Shown piece after piece: positions 25,718 to 35,013 of a stretch of DNA of 64,000 nt. Origin of the DNA: Devosia sp. ZB163 (GTDB lineage: Bacteria; Pseudomonadota; Alphaproteobacteria; Rhizobiales; Devosiaceae); the NCBI RefSeq assembly GCF_028613635.1, contig NZ_JAQRMY010000005.1, positions 154,016 to 218,015 of the forward strand, in the 5' to 3' direction. The position numbers and the translations under genes were made by a program. The notes below the pieces were generated by a model. That model saw only the letters and a list, made by a program, of their open reading frames with translations, did not search any database and was not told where the DNA came from. How positions within the stretch are numbered: the first letter of the stretch is position 1; each line of letters opens with the position of its first letter.

Positions 25718-28582
25718 TCAGTGCGTGGTGCGGTTACGCGCGGCTGGCCTGCGGGCCTTGGCGCGTGGTGTCGCGGCTGCGGCGACGACCGGGATCACCT
25801 TGGCCGGGCGCTCGGTGCGTCCGTTCGGGCGCTTGGCGGCTGTCGCGGATTTGGGGGTCGCCGCAGGCTTGCCGGCCGTCGCGGACCTAGTGGCGCCCGC
25901 CATCTTGATGAGCTTGAGGCCGCGCGCCTTCTCGTAGCCGTGGATCTCCTTCACATCGAGCTTGCGCATGAAGTCGATGGTTTCCTTGGTGATCACCTGG
26001 CCCGGTACCATGATGGGGAAACCTGGCGGGTAGGGGATGACGAAGTTGGCCGAGACCATGTCGGGGCCTTCCTTCAGGCGCCGATCGCATTCGGGGCCGA
26101 TGAGCGGCACGTACTCGGTGCCGGCCATGTCGTAGGCGCCATAGAAGGCCGAGCGCATATCGCCTTCCGGCGTCAGCTTGCCGGCGTCCTTGCGGTAGGC
26201 CGCATGGAAGTGGGAGAAGTTCGGCAGGTCGGGTACGTCGGTCATCAGCGCCTTGACGCGGGCCGCTAGCGCCTGGCGCGCCCCGTCACCGCCTTCGGCG
26301 AGCTGGTCCTCGATCCCCTCGCAGATCTCGAGCAGGGCGCGGATCAGGTGGGCGATGTCGCTGCGCGTGTTGTTGATGTTGGACTGCAGCAGCACTGAGT
26401 TGCGCGACGTCTTGTTGAGCTGGATGTTGTAGCGGTCGGTCAGCAGCGCCTTGAACTGGGTGCCGTCGAACCCGGCCGTGCCACAGACGAGAGTCAGCCG
26501 CGTCGGGTCGAGGCAGAACTCGTCTTCATGCATGCTCTTGATCTGGGTCGCCCAGGTAGTCTTGTCGGCGAGGAAGTCGGTGAAGCCGCTCTTCCGGTAC
26601 TCGGCCGGCACCATGGCGTCGGCGCCCAGGACCTTGAAGTATTTCGAGATCACGGGATGGGCGTTGACCTCGCGACGGATGGCGAGCGCGATCTCGATGG
26701 CATTGAGCACGAGGCCGTAGCCCTCGAGTTCCATCTGCCGGCGCGCGACATCGAGTGCGGCAATGAGCTGCTGGTTGGGGCTGGTGGAGGCATGCGTGAA
26801 AACGGCTTCCTTGAACTGCGCTTCGACCGTGTGGAACTCCACGTCCTTGACCAGCACCATCGAACCCTGACGCAGGGCCGACATCGACTTGTGGGTCGAG
26901 TTGGTCTGGTAAACGCGGATCCGCACCTTGGAGGGATCGGGGATCAGTCGGGTCGCGAGCAGCTTTTCGACCGATGGATTGGGCCCGAGCTCGATCTGCT
27001 GGCGGGCATAGGCTTCCTGCGAGCCGGGCTCCCTGATCCAGTCCTCGATGGCCTGTGCGGCCCCCATCGCGGTGCGGGGGCGCAGGATCGGCGAGAAGCG
27101 GGCAAAGCCGAACCAGGCCTCATCCCAGAGGAACACGAGGTCGGGCTTGATGGCGAGGCATTCCTCCATCACCCGGCGGACATTGTAGATATGTCCGTCG
27201 AAGGTGCAGTTAGTGAGGTCCAGCATCTTGACGCGGTCGAGCCGGCCTTCATCCCTCGCCGCGAGCAGCGCCTTCTTGATCGTCGACAGCGGGACGGCGC
27301 CGTACATCGAGTACTCCGTCATCGGGAAGGCCTCGACATAGAGCGGCTGGCCGCCGGCCAGCACGAGCCCGTAGTGGTGCGACTTGTGGCAGTTGCGGTC
27401 GAGGATGACGATGTCGCCCGGCGCGATCAGCGCCTGGTGCACCATCTTGTTGGAGGTGCTGGTGCCGTTGGTGACGAAGAACACCCGGTCGGCGCCGAAG
27501 GCGCGGGCAGCCATGTCCTGGGCGCGTTTGATGTTGCCGGTGGGCTCGAGCAGGCTGTCGAGGCCGCCGGTCGTGGCGCTGCTTTCGGCAAGGAACAGGT
27601 TGATGCCGTAGAACTCGCCCATGTCGCGGATCCAGTCGGACTTGAACACCGACTTGCCGCGGGCGATGGGCAGGGCGTGGAAGGTGCTGATGGGCCGCTG
27701 GGCGTATTTCTTGAGATTGTCGAAGAAGGGCGAGACGAAGCGATCGTCTATGCCCTCGAGGATCGAGAGATGGAGCTCCAGTGGCTCCTCGACGGCGTAG
27801 AGAACGCGCCGCAGCGCCGATGCTCGAGGATCTCCGGCCAGCATTTCGACGCGACGGTCGGACAGCAGGTAGATGTCGAGCTCCGGCCGCACGTGCTTGA
27901 TCGCGTTGGCCAGCGCCAGCGCCAGGTCGGGATCGTCCGCCATGGATTCGTCGAGGCCCATATTGGAGAGCACGTCGCGCAGGATCGGCGCCGGGTGGCG
28001 CGAGGCATAGGCGAAGCCCTCGACGATGGTCACGGCATTGATGTCGGGATTGATGATCGCGGCGCAGAAGGCGTCCTCGAAGCTGCCGACCGGCACCACC
28101 TCGTAGACGAAGCGATCTTCGGGACGGCGAAGCCGGCGCATCTCGGCGATCCGGTGAGCGTCGCGCGTGCCATCGCCCGGGGCAACGAGGAGCATCTCGA
28201 AGTAGGGCCGCTTGGCGGTGCGGCCGAGGACCGAGGGCAACAGTTCGGCTGCCGTCTCGGCACCATCGCTGGGCGTGTCCCACTCGGATGGATCGCTCTT
28301 GAACGAGCGTGTGGCAATGGCGAGCGACAGGCGCCGGGCGAGGTCGGAAAACCCGGTGGCATCGCCGCCGCGCAGCCGATCCCTCAGCGCCGACATCAGC
28401 CTGCCGCCAGGGAAGGCGTGGAAGTCCTCCATCGGGCCGAGCTCGTCGAGCGCGGCTTCGACTTCCCCGGCGACAGGCTTGCCCGCTGCCCAGGACCTGG
28501 CGGTGGCGACCAGGTCGCGCCAACGGTCGGCGCGGGCTGCCGGCATAGAGAAGAAGTGGTCGATGCGATGATCCGATGCCAT
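25718..28582 (-). CDS. Orn/Lys/Arg-type PLP-dependent amino acid decarboxylase, extended form
   Basis: A 954-residue fold-I PLP decarboxylase, much longer than the usual 710-760. An N-terminal extension plus wing domain (about 1-300) precedes the major domain with TNGTSTSNK, the cofactor-stacking H399 (CHKSHHYG), D487 in WDEAWFGF, and the PLP lysine K565 in NSTHKSMS. The C-terminal domain ends in a 55-residue Ala/Lys/Arg/Pro tail with histone-H1-like composition. The substrate (Arg, Lys or Orn) cannot be set from sequence. Decarboxylation consumes a cytosolic proton. ATG 28582 is chosen; a TTG five codons earlier is possible. Confidence 0.9.
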   Translation of the reverse strand: MASDHRIDHFFSMPAARADRWRDLVATARSWAAGKPVAGEVEAALDELGPMEDFHAFPGGRLMSALRDRLRGGDATGFSDLARRLSLAIATRSFKSDPSEWDTPSDGAETAAELLPSVLGRTAKRPYFEMLLVAPGDGTRDAHRIAEMRRLRRPEDRFVYEVVPVGSFEDAFCAAIINPDINAVTIVEGFAYASRHPAPILRDVLSNMGLDESMADDPDLALALANAIKHVRPELDIYLLSDRRVEMLAGDPRASALRRVLYAVEEPLELHLSILEGIDDRFVSPFFDNLKKYAQRPISTFHALPIARGKSVFKSDWIRDMGEFYGINLFLAESSATTGGLDSLLEPTGNIKRAQDMAARAFGADRVFFVTNGTSTSNKMVHQALIAPGDIVILDRNCHKSHHYGLVLAGGQPLYVEAFPMTEYSMYGAVPLSTIKKALLAARDEGRLDRVKMLDLTNCTFDGHIYNVRRVMEECLAIKPDLVFLWDEAWFGFARFSPILRPRTAMGAAQAIEDWIREPGSQEAYARQQIELGPNPSVEKLLATRLIPDPSKVRIRVYQTNSTHKSMSALRQGSMVLVKDVEFHTVEAQFKEAVFTHASTSPNQQLIAALDVARRQMELEGYGLVLNAIEIALAIRREVNAHPVISKYFKVLGADAMVPAEYRKSGFTDFLADKTTWATQIKSMHEDEFCLDPTRLTLVCGTAGFDGTQFKALLTDRYNIQLNKTSRNSVLLQSNINNTRSDIAHLIRALLEICEGIEDQLAEGGDGARQALAARVKALMTDVPDLPNFSHFHAAYRKDAGKLTPEGDMRSAFYGAYDMAGTEYVPLIGPECDRRLKEGPDMVSANFVIPYPPGFPIMVPGQVITKETIDFMRKLDVKEIHGYEKARGLKLIKMAGATRSATAGKPAATPKSATAAKRPNGRTERPAKVIPVVAAAATPRAKARRPAARNRTTH

Positions 28583-28634
28583 TGGAATACCGTCCAATCC
28601 TGAGACTCGATGCGTGGTTCGATGGTTGGAAGAG

Positions 28635-28656
28635 GCGGGCGGCGCGGGCCGCCCGC
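28635..28656 (-). other. GC hairpin between aspT and the decarboxylase gene
   Basis: GCGGGCGG (28635-28642) pairs perfectly with CCGCCCGC (28649-28656) right at the aspT stop codon. On the minus strand it is followed by CTCTTCC, so the U-tract is weak. It may attenuate or partly terminate transcription between the two genes. Confidence 0.45.
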
Positions 28657-30347
28657 TAGCTCATCAGCATGATGATGACCATGCCCCACACCGTCAGCAG
28701 CGTGTTCCCCACGGCATAGGTCACGGTGTAGCCGAGGCCGGGGATCTGGCTCTTGGCGCGGTCGTTGATCATGCCGAGGGATGCGGTGGTCGTGCGGGCG
28801 CCGGAGCAGGCGCCGAGCAGGATCGCCGGGTGGAACTTGAAGATGTACTTGCCCACGTACATGGCGAGGATCAGCGGGATGGTCGTCGCGACGATGCCCC
28901 ACAGGAACAGGCCGAAGCCGAGCTTCTGCAGGCCCGCCACGAAATTGGGCCCGGCCGTGATGCCAACCACCGCGATGAAGATGTTGAGGCCGACCGAGTT
29001 CATGAACCAAACGGTCGAGCTCGGAATGCGGCCGAAGCTGGGACGCACCGAGCGCAGCCAGCCGAACACGATGCCGGCGATGAGCGCACCGCCCGAGGTG
29101 CTCAAGGTCAGCGGGATGCCGCCGACATTGGCGACGAGCGAGCCGACGAGCGCACCGACGACGATCGCCGCGCTGAAGAAGGCCACGTCGGCGACATCGC
29201 TCGGCCGGTCGACGACGCCGAGCACCTTGGCGATGGCGTTAGTGTCCTGGGTGCGTCCGACTACGGTCAGGATGTCGCCCCGGTTGATCCTGGTGTCGGC
29301 GAGGATCGGGATGTCCGTCGCTGTCGCACCCCGCACGATCTTGCGCAGGAATACGCCGCGTGCGGCAGGCCACTTGCTGAGCTCCTCGATGGTCTTGCCG
29401 TCGGCCTGCTTGGAGGTGACGAGGACGTCCACGCCTTCGATCGGCACGGCCAGCAGTTCGCCGTCATCGACCTCATCGGCCTTCTCGCCGATGAGATCGA
29501 CGAGGGTTTCGCGGCGCCCGGATACGGCAAGCACGTCACCGGCCTCGATCACCATGTCGGACGTTGCCTCGACAATCTCGCCGTTGCGACGGATACGGGC
29601 GACGTAGATGCGCTGTCCGGGGAGGATGGTCTCCGCCTCGGCTACCGTCTTGCCGACCACGAGGCCGTCCTCGCGTACCTTGAAGGCGCGCAGTTCGAAG
29701 TGGTGCCAGGCCGTACCGGCTCCACCGATCTCCTTCTTGCCGCCGTGCAGCTCCTCGTAGTTCTTGCATTCCTTCTCGAGGTCGATGCGAAGCAGGGCGG
29801 GCCCGAGCAGGGCGAGCACGATGGCCGAACCGACGGTGCCGAAAATGTAGGTGACCGCGTAGGCCACAGGCATCGCGTCGAGCAGGCGCTTGGTTTCGTC
29901 CGCAGGCAGTTCGAGGCGGTTGATGGCGTCCGTGGCAAGGCCCATCGAAGCGGAGATGGTCTGCGATCCGGCGTAGAGGCCCGCAGCCGATCCCATGTCG
30001 TAGCCGGCGACCTTCGCGACCAGCCACGGCACGATCAGGCAGAATACGCAGACCACTGCGGCGAAGATCGCTTGTGGCAGGCCGTCCTTGGCGACACCGC
30101 GCACGAATTGCGGTCCGACGCCGTAGCCGACCGCGAACAGGAACATCAGGAATACCGTCGCCTTCAGAGGCGGGGAGATTTCGATGCCAAGCTGACCGAT
30201 GATGACGGCGGCGATCAGTGTCGCGGTGACCGAGCCCAGGCCCAGTCCCTTGAAGGTGAATTTGCCGAAGTAATAGCCAATCGCCAGCGACAGGAAGATG
30301 GCGATCTCGGGGTATTTGCGCAGGGTGTCTGCGAACCACTCGAGCAC
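28656..30347 (-). CDS. aspT: Aspartate:alanine exchanger (AspT, AAEx family)
   Basis: A 563-residue antiporter of TCDB family 2.A.81. Two five-to-six-segment membrane halves flank a long hydrophilic centre with two RCK_C (TrkA-C-like) domains (about 200-370). The paired motifs [16 protein letters not shown] and [15 protein letters not shown] are the duplicated substrate-site repeats. Exchange of aspartate for alanine is electrogenic. The GTG at 30347 has GGAGG five bases upstream, better than the TTG at 30371. The stop is 74 bases before the decarboxylase start. Confidence 0.92.
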   Translation of the reverse strand: MLEWFADTLRKYPEIAIFLSLAIGYYFGKFTFKGLGLGSVTATLIAAVIIGQLGIEISPPLKATVFLMFLFAVGYGVGPQFVRGVAKDGLPQAIFAAVVCVFCLIVPWLVAKVAGYDMGSAAGLYAGSQTISASMGLATDAINRLELPADETKRLLDAMPVAYAVTYIFGTVGSAIVLALLGPALLRIDLEKECKNYEELHGGKKEIGGAGTAWHHFELRAFKVREDGLVVGKTVAEAETILPGQRIYVARIRRNGEIVEATSDMVIEAGDVLAVSGRRETLVDLIGEKADEVDDGELLAVPIEGVDVLVTSKQADGKTIEELSKWPAARGVFLRKIVRGATATDIPILADTRINRGDILTVVGRTQDTNAIAKVLGVVDRPSDVADVAFFSAAIVVGALVGSLVANVGGIPLTLSTSGGALIAGIVFGWLRSVRPSFGRIPSSTVWFMNSVGLNIFIAVVGITAGPNFVAGLQKLGFGLFLWGIVATTIPLILAMYVGKYIFKFHPAILLGACSGARTTTASLGMINDRAKSQIPGLGYTVTYAVGNTLLTVWGMVIIMLMS

Positions 30348-30711
30348 TTGTGCCTCCACGGGAAGATCCAAGGGAAGGCAGCGATGGCCCTGGTTAATCG
30401 CGCCACGAACGCAATCACCGCAACGGCTGTGAAGGCGCCTGCCGAGCAGCGGAGTTACAGCCTAGATACTTGTCCCTTCTGATTTATCGGCAAAGGCTGG
30501 TCCGCTTATTTTATGCATACTTTACTGTCTGGCTTATGCGGGAAACTACAAAGCGGGCGCTAAATAGTTCACTGAATCGAGCATGTACTAAATGGCACCG
30601 AGTACGCGGCAGGGATATAGTTTGACGAGCTGCGCAAATCGCGTTCTCGTATCTGTGGCGGCTGCCGATTCGCGAGGAGTCGCAATCGCCGGGGCAAGTT
30701 GCGAGGGGCGG
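30348..30711. promoter_or_regulatory. Divergent regulatory region between aspT and porin
   Basis: A 364-base region without a credible gene, AT-rich between about 30470 and 30600 (for example TTATTTTATGCATACTTTAC). It must hold the promoters of the aspT-decarboxylase transcript and of the porin. A TTGACG at 30622-30627 is a possible porin -35, but no convincing -10 follows at 17-18 bases. No operator was identified. Confidence 0.5.
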
Positions 30712-31908
30712 ATGCGGATTAGGCGAAAGCACTGGGCCTTGTTGGTTCTGGCCGGATTGCCAGCTCCGGTGGCGATGGCGGCAGACCAGTCGGCAACGAC
30801 GGCAACCGAGCAAGAGGCCGGCGTGGTCGAGGCCGAAGCGCCGCCCGAGCACCTTATCCCTGACCTCAAGATCGGCGACGACAAGAACTGGGCCGAGTTC
30901 TACGGCCAGATCGACAAGGGCATCCTGTTCTACGACGATGGCGTCGAGGAACTGACCTTCTTCCCCGTGGACAACTCCAACTCATCGACGCGTTTCGGTA
31001 TCCGCGCGCTCGGAACCATCAGCGACGACCTGACACTAGGCGGCAACTGGGAAGTCGAGTGGAACCCCTATGCCACTGGCAACGTGAACCAGCTCAACAT
31101 CGACGATTTCGACTGGGACACGTCGCTGCTGCGCAAGGCGGAACTCTACTTCACCAGCGAGACCTACGGTAAGTTCTGGTTCGGCCAGGGCAGCATGGCG
31201 TCCGACGGAACGGCCGAGGTCGACTATTCCGGCACCACCGTGATCGGCTATGCGAACGTCAACGACATGGCCGGCGGCCTGCTGTTCCGGTTCGACGACG
31301 GCACGCTTTCCGATGTCGCCATCGACGATGCGTTCAGCGATTTCGACGGCGCCGGACGCAAGGCCCGGGTGCGCTACGATACGCCTTCATGGGAGGGGTT
31401 CAGCCTGTCGGGTTCGGTGGGCACTCAGATCGTTCCGACCATCACCGATATCCCGGTCTGGGACGTCGCAGCGCGCTACGAGAAGGAGCTTGGCGACTTC
31501 AAGGTCGGCGGCGCAGCGGCTGTATCGGTGCCGGGCGAGGACGTGGTTCTGCTCGACGGCTCCATCTCGGTTCTGCACACGCCGTCGGGGATCAGCATCA
31601 CGCTTGCCGGCGCCGTCGAGGAGAACGATGCCTCCGATGCCGACGCACGCTATGTCTACGGCAAGGTCGGCTACCAGACCGAGTACTTCGACTGGGGCAT
31701 GACCGCTGTCTCGGTCGACGCCTATATCGGCGAGGACGTCGCAGCCGCTGGCAGCGAGAGCCGATCGATCGGTGCCCAGTTCGTGCAGAACATCGACTAC
31801 CTGCAGACCGAACTCTATCTCGGCGCGCGGCTCTACGAGTATGACGAAGATGTTGCCTCTTTCGACGACGGTTTCGCAGTGCTTTCAGGTGCCAGACTAA
31901 GGTTCTGA
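30712..31908 (+). CDS. Outer-membrane porin
   Basis: A 398-residue outer-membrane beta-barrel. The signal peptide (about 1-23) ends at PVAMA. The mature chain alternates aromatic and polar residues in short strands, is strikingly rich in Asp/Glu, and ends in LRF, the C-terminal aromatic signal for BAM insertion. The N-terminal part WAEFYGQIDKGILFYDDG is porin-like. ATG 30712 has GAGGGG upstream. It lies between aspT (divergent) and the aspartate decarboxylase gene, so it may admit dicarboxylic or cationic amino acids; that is inference. Confidence 0.85.
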   Translation: MRIRRKHWALLVLAGLPAPVAMAADQSATTATEQEAGVVEAEAPPEHLIPDLKIGDDKNWAEFYGQIDKGILFYDDGVEELTFFPVDNSNSSTRFGIRALGTISDDLTLGGNWEVEWNPYATGNVNQLNIDDFDWDTSLLRKAELYFTSETYGKFWFGQGSMASDGTAEVDYSGTTVIGYANVNDMAGGLLFRFDDGTLSDVAIDDAFSDFDGAGRKARVRYDTPSWEGFSLSGSVGTQIVPTITDIPVWDVAARYEKELGDFKVGGAAAVSVPGEDVVLLDGSISVLHTPSGISITLAGAVEENDASDADARYVYGKVGYQTEYFDWGMTAVSVDAYIGEDVAAAGSESRSIGAQFVQNIDYLQTELYLGARLYEYDEDVASFDDGFAVLSGARLRF

Positions 31909-32026
31909 CGGCTGCCCGGGCATCCTGTCGCCCGGCTCGTCGCCCCCAGGGTGGACTGATCTTGAGTGCCCGCCGTGCCTCATCGCCGGCAGCGGGCTGG
32001 ATCCAATGTCCATCCGGGAGTTCCCT

Positions 32027-33652
32027 ATGGCGACGTTAGATATCGACTATCGCAAGTTCGACAAGATGAGCCCCTTCGAGATCAAGGACGGGCTCATACG
32101 GCTGGCCAAGAGCTCGGCGCAGAAATCAGCCAATACCCTGCTCAATGCCGGCCGGGGCAACCCCAACTGGGTGGCGACCAAGCCGCGTGAGGCCTTCTTC
32201 CTGTTCGGGAGCTTTGCGCTCTCCGAGTGTCGCCGCAGCATGGATGATCCCGTGGCCGGCCTCGCCGGAATGCCGCAGATGAAGGGCATCTCCGAACGCT
32301 TCGAGCTCTGGCTGCATCAGCACGAGGATCAACCCGGCGCCGAGTTCCTGCGCAAGATGGTGGACTATGCCACCGTGCGCCTCGGCTTCGACGCCGACGC
32401 CTTCGTCCACGAACTTACCGACTCGATCATCGGCGACAACTATCCGGTGCCCGACCGGATGCTCTTCCATGCCGAGCAGATCGCCCATCGCTACCTGATG
32501 TGGGCGATGTGCAACGACAAGCCTCCGGGCGGCTGGTTCGACCTTTATGCCGTCGAAGGCGGCACGGCGGCCATGTGCTACATCTTCAAGTCGCTGATGG
32601 CGAACCGCATCCTCAAGAAGGGCGATCGCATCGCGCTCGGCACCCCCATCTTCACGCCCTATGTCGAGATCGCCCATCTCGAGGATTATGCCTTCGACGT
32701 GGTGAACATCCGGGCGTTGCAGGAGAACCGCTTCCAGTACTCCGACGAGGAGATCCGCAAGCTCGAGGATCCGAGCATCAAGGCGTTCTTCGTGGTCAAC
32801 CCCGGCAACCCGACGTCCATGGCGATCGATCCCGCGACCATGGCCAAGCTCGTCGAGTTCGTGAAGACCAAGCGACCGGACCTCATCATCCTCACCGACG
32901 ATGTCTACGGCACGTTCGTGCCGAACTTCCGCTCGCTGATGGCCGAGCTGCCTTACAATACGATCGGGGTCTATTCGTACTCCAAGTATTTTGGCTGCAC
33001 CGGCTGGCGCCTGGGCGTGATCGCGATCCACGAGCGCAACATCATCGACGACAGGATCGCCAAGCTTGGGGAGCGGGAGCGCCAGGCCCTGCACGATCGC
33101 TACATCGCCATCACGCTGGAGCCCGAGAACCTCAAGTTCATCGACCGCATCGTGGCCGACAGCCGCGACGTGGCGCTGAACCACACTGCCGGCCTGTCGC
33201 TGCCGCAGCAGGTGATGATGACGATGTTCTCGCTCGCCGAGCTGATGGACACCGACAAGGTGTACCAGAAGGCCTGCATGAAGATCTGCGAGGACCGTCT
33301 TGCCTCGCTGCTCATGGGCCTGCCGCTCGACCTGCAGCCCAACCAGAACTTCGCCTACTACTACGGCACGATCGACTTCGAGTTCTGGCTGCGCCGGGTT
33401 GCCGGCGAAGAGATGGTGGAGTGGCTGAAGGAGCACGTCCATCCGCTCGATCTGGTGCGGCGACTGGCCGAGGACCACGCGATCGTTCTGCTCAACGGTG
33501 GGGGCTTCGCGGCGCCCGACTGGAGCGTGCGCGTGTCGTTCGCCAATCTGCCCGACGATGTCTACGACGACATCGGTCGCGCCGTCCGCGCGGTCGGGCG
33601 CGGCTATATCGAGGCCTACAATGCCTCAAAGGCAAGCACAGGTCGGAAGTAG
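32027..33652 (+). CDS. asdA: Aspartate 4-decarboxylase
   Basis: PLP-dependent L-aspartate beta-decarboxylase, 541 residues, matching the length of the Pseudomonas and Comamonas enzymes and longer than ordinary aminotransferases. The PLP lysine K320 is in YSYSKYFGCTGWRLG, PLP contacts include NPGNPTSM and the tyrosine in DDVYGTF, and RGNPNW lies near residue 43. It converts aspartate to alanine and CO2, taking up a proton. ATG 32027 has GGGAG six bases upstream; an ATG seven codons earlier lacks an RBS. With AspT it completes an Asp/Ala cycle. Confidence 0.94.
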   Translation: MATLDIDYRKFDKMSPFEIKDGLIRLAKSSAQKSANTLLNAGRGNPNWVATKPREAFFLFGSFALSECRRSMDDPVAGLAGMPQMKGISERFELWLHQHEDQPGAEFLRKMVDYATVRLGFDADAFVHELTDSIIGDNYPVPDRMLFHAEQIAHRYLMWAMCNDKPPGGWFDLYAVEGGTAAMCYIFKSLMANRILKKGDRIALGTPIFTPYVEIAHLEDYAFDVVNIRALQENRFQYSDEEIRKLEDPSIKAFFVVNPGNPTSMAIDPATMAKLVEFVKTKRPDLIILTDDVYGTFVPNFRSLMAELPYNTIGVYSYSKYFGCTGWRLGVIAIHERNIIDDRIAKLGERERQALHDRYIAITLEPENLKFIDRIVADSRDVALNHTAGLSLPQQVMMTMFSLAELMDTDKVYQKACMKICEDRLASLLMGLPLDLQPNQNFAYYYGTIDFEFWLRRVAGEEMVEWLKEHVHPLDLVRRLAEDHAIVLLNGGGFAAPDWSVRVSFANLPDDVYDDIGRAVRAVGRGYIEAYNASKASTGRK

Positions 33653-33659
33653 CCCGTCT

Positions 33660-33686
33660 CGGCGCCCGGCAGATCTCCGGGCGCCG
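33660..33686 (+). terminator. Terminator after asdA
   Basis: A 10-bp GC stem (33660-33669 with 33677-33686) around a seven-base loop, starting eight bases after the asdA stop. It is followed by TTCCTCC, so the U-tract is weak. Confidence 0.6.
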
Positions 33687-33711
33687 TTCCTCCGTCCATC
33701 CCGAAGCAAGA

Positions 33712-33739
33712 GGCCGCGGTGGTTCGTGCCACCGCGGCC
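33712..33739 (-). terminator. Terminator after the HlyD-family gene
   Basis: Perfect 11-bp stem GGCCGCGGTGG (33712-33722) with its complement (33729-33739), six-base loop. On the minus strand it lies 26 bases past the HlyD gene stop and is followed by TCTTGCTTCG. It may act in both directions between the two convergent genes. Confidence 0.65.
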
Positions 33740-33765
33740 TCCGCGCCTGCTGGGACCGCGCGGAC

Positions 33766-35001
33766 CTAGTGGCCGCCGCTGAGCACCAGCGTCTGGACCG
33801 GCAGCATGGCTGCCTGAATGCGCAGGATGAGGGCGTGGACGAGGGCCGTTGCGTCGATCGCGTGGTAGAAGAGCCATTCGGGCGATCCCGCCGGCACCTT
33901 CTCCAGCTCGTCATGCTTGTTGCTGTAGACGTTCGCGATGCAGGTGCCTCCCGGCGGAATGCCCAGCGACTGTCCCTCGAATAGCGGTCGCATGAACGTG
34001 GTGATCGAGCCGGGCGTGGCGGTGCTCTGCACGTCGATCACCTGGTCGGTCTGGCGCAACTGACCGCCCGCGATCACCGACTGCACGTCCGTGACCACGA
34101 GGGGAATGATGACGAAGGGACGCGCGATGCAGGTAGCCTCGCCGATCATGCCTACCTTGATAATCTCGGATTCGATCTGCCCGAAGCCGGCAATAAGCGC
34201 CACTCGCCCCGCTTCGGTGGGAACGAGGATGCCGGCCGGGCGGAGCAAAGGGTTCACCACGTCGCCTTTGCGTAGCGAGAACTGTTGCAGAGTCCCGTCG
34301 ACTCCGGCCCGGACCTCGGTCTTGGTGAGAGCGACCTCAGCCTGATCCAGGCCGGCCTCGGCCGTGGCACGCTCCGCCGGCAACAGGTGATCGAGCCTCA
34401 CCTGGACGGATTGCTTGGCGGCCTCGGCCGCGGCAACCGAGGCCTGTCGGCCCTGCATGACCTGCTGGCGCCGTTCAACTTCGCGCGCGGACACAGACGA
34501 TGCCTCGCTCTTGTTGAGCTTGTTGAACGTGTTGTACTCGTCGACCGCCTGCTGCAGGTCGCTCTCGGCCTCGCGCACCTTGGCGTCGGCAGCTGCCAGC
34601 TCGGTCTTGGCCAGGTCGAACGAGGCGTCAACCTCGGCAAGCCGCTTCTTGGCCTCAAGCACCGCCGCTTCCTGCTGGGAACTGTCGAGCCTGAACAGCA
34701 GGTCGCCGGCCTTCACCTTGGAATTTACATCGACATAGACTTCGGCCACCCGCCCGCCGCCCTCCGGCAAGACCGAAATGGTGCGGAAGATCGCCGTGGC
34801 GCTGCTGGTCGAGGGGTGAAAGTAGAAGATCATGGTGATCAGCGAGATCGTCAGGATCAGGCAGGTGGTGATGCCGTACCGGAGCTCATACCAGACCGAG
34901 TAGATGGTGATCTCATGCCCGATCCTCTTGCCTTGCACGTATCGCCTGAAGAGGTAGTCGGGGAGGACCGTGATCGAGGCGCAGAGCAGAAGCTCGAGCA
35001 T
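33766..35001 (-). CDS. HlyD-family secretion/efflux periplasmic adaptor
   Basis: A 411-residue membrane-fusion protein. A membrane segment (about 42-62) is followed by a first lipoyl half (GGGRVAEVYVDVNSKVKAGD), a long alpha-helical hairpin (about 110-240, rich in Ala, Glu and Lys), a second lipoyl half (VRAGVDGTLQQFSLRKGDVV) and a beta-barrel region. It resembles the YibH/AaeA/EmrA group. No pump subunit is adjacent; its neighbour 12 bases upstream is a small two-TM protein, as in the E. coli yibH-yibI pair. Confidence 0.88.
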   Translation of the reverse strand: MLELLLCASITVLPDYLFRRYVQGKRIGHEITIYSVWYELRYGITTCLILTISLITMIFYFHPSTSSATAIFRTISVLPEGGGRVAEVYVDVNSKVKAGDLLFRLDSSQQEAAVLEAKKRLAEVDASFDLAKTELAAADAKVREAESDLQQAVDEYNTFNKLNKSEASSVSAREVERRQQVMQGRQASVAAAEAAKQSVQVRLDHLLPAERATAEAGLDQAEVALTKTEVRAGVDGTLQQFSLRKGDVVNPLLRPAGILVPTEAGRVALIAGFGQIESEIIKVGMIGEATCIARPFVIIPLVVTDVQSVIAGGQLRQTDQVIDVQSTATPGSITTFMRPLFEGQSLGIPPGGTCIANVYSNKHDELEKVPAGSPEWLFYHAIDATALVHALILRIQAAMLPVQTLVLSGGH

Positions 35002-35013
35002 GTTGCGCCAGCC

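Noticed and set aside
26528..28603. A 691-codon open frame on the plus strand opposite the large decarboxylase
   Set aside because: It is an antisense shadow produced by high GC content. It has repetitive His/Gly/Val/Asp composition and no RBS, while the minus-strand frame has all decarboxylase motifs.
28614..30482. A 622-codon plus-strand open frame opposite aspT
   Set aside because: Same GC-driven antisense artefact; aspT on the minus strand has clear membrane segments and family motifs.
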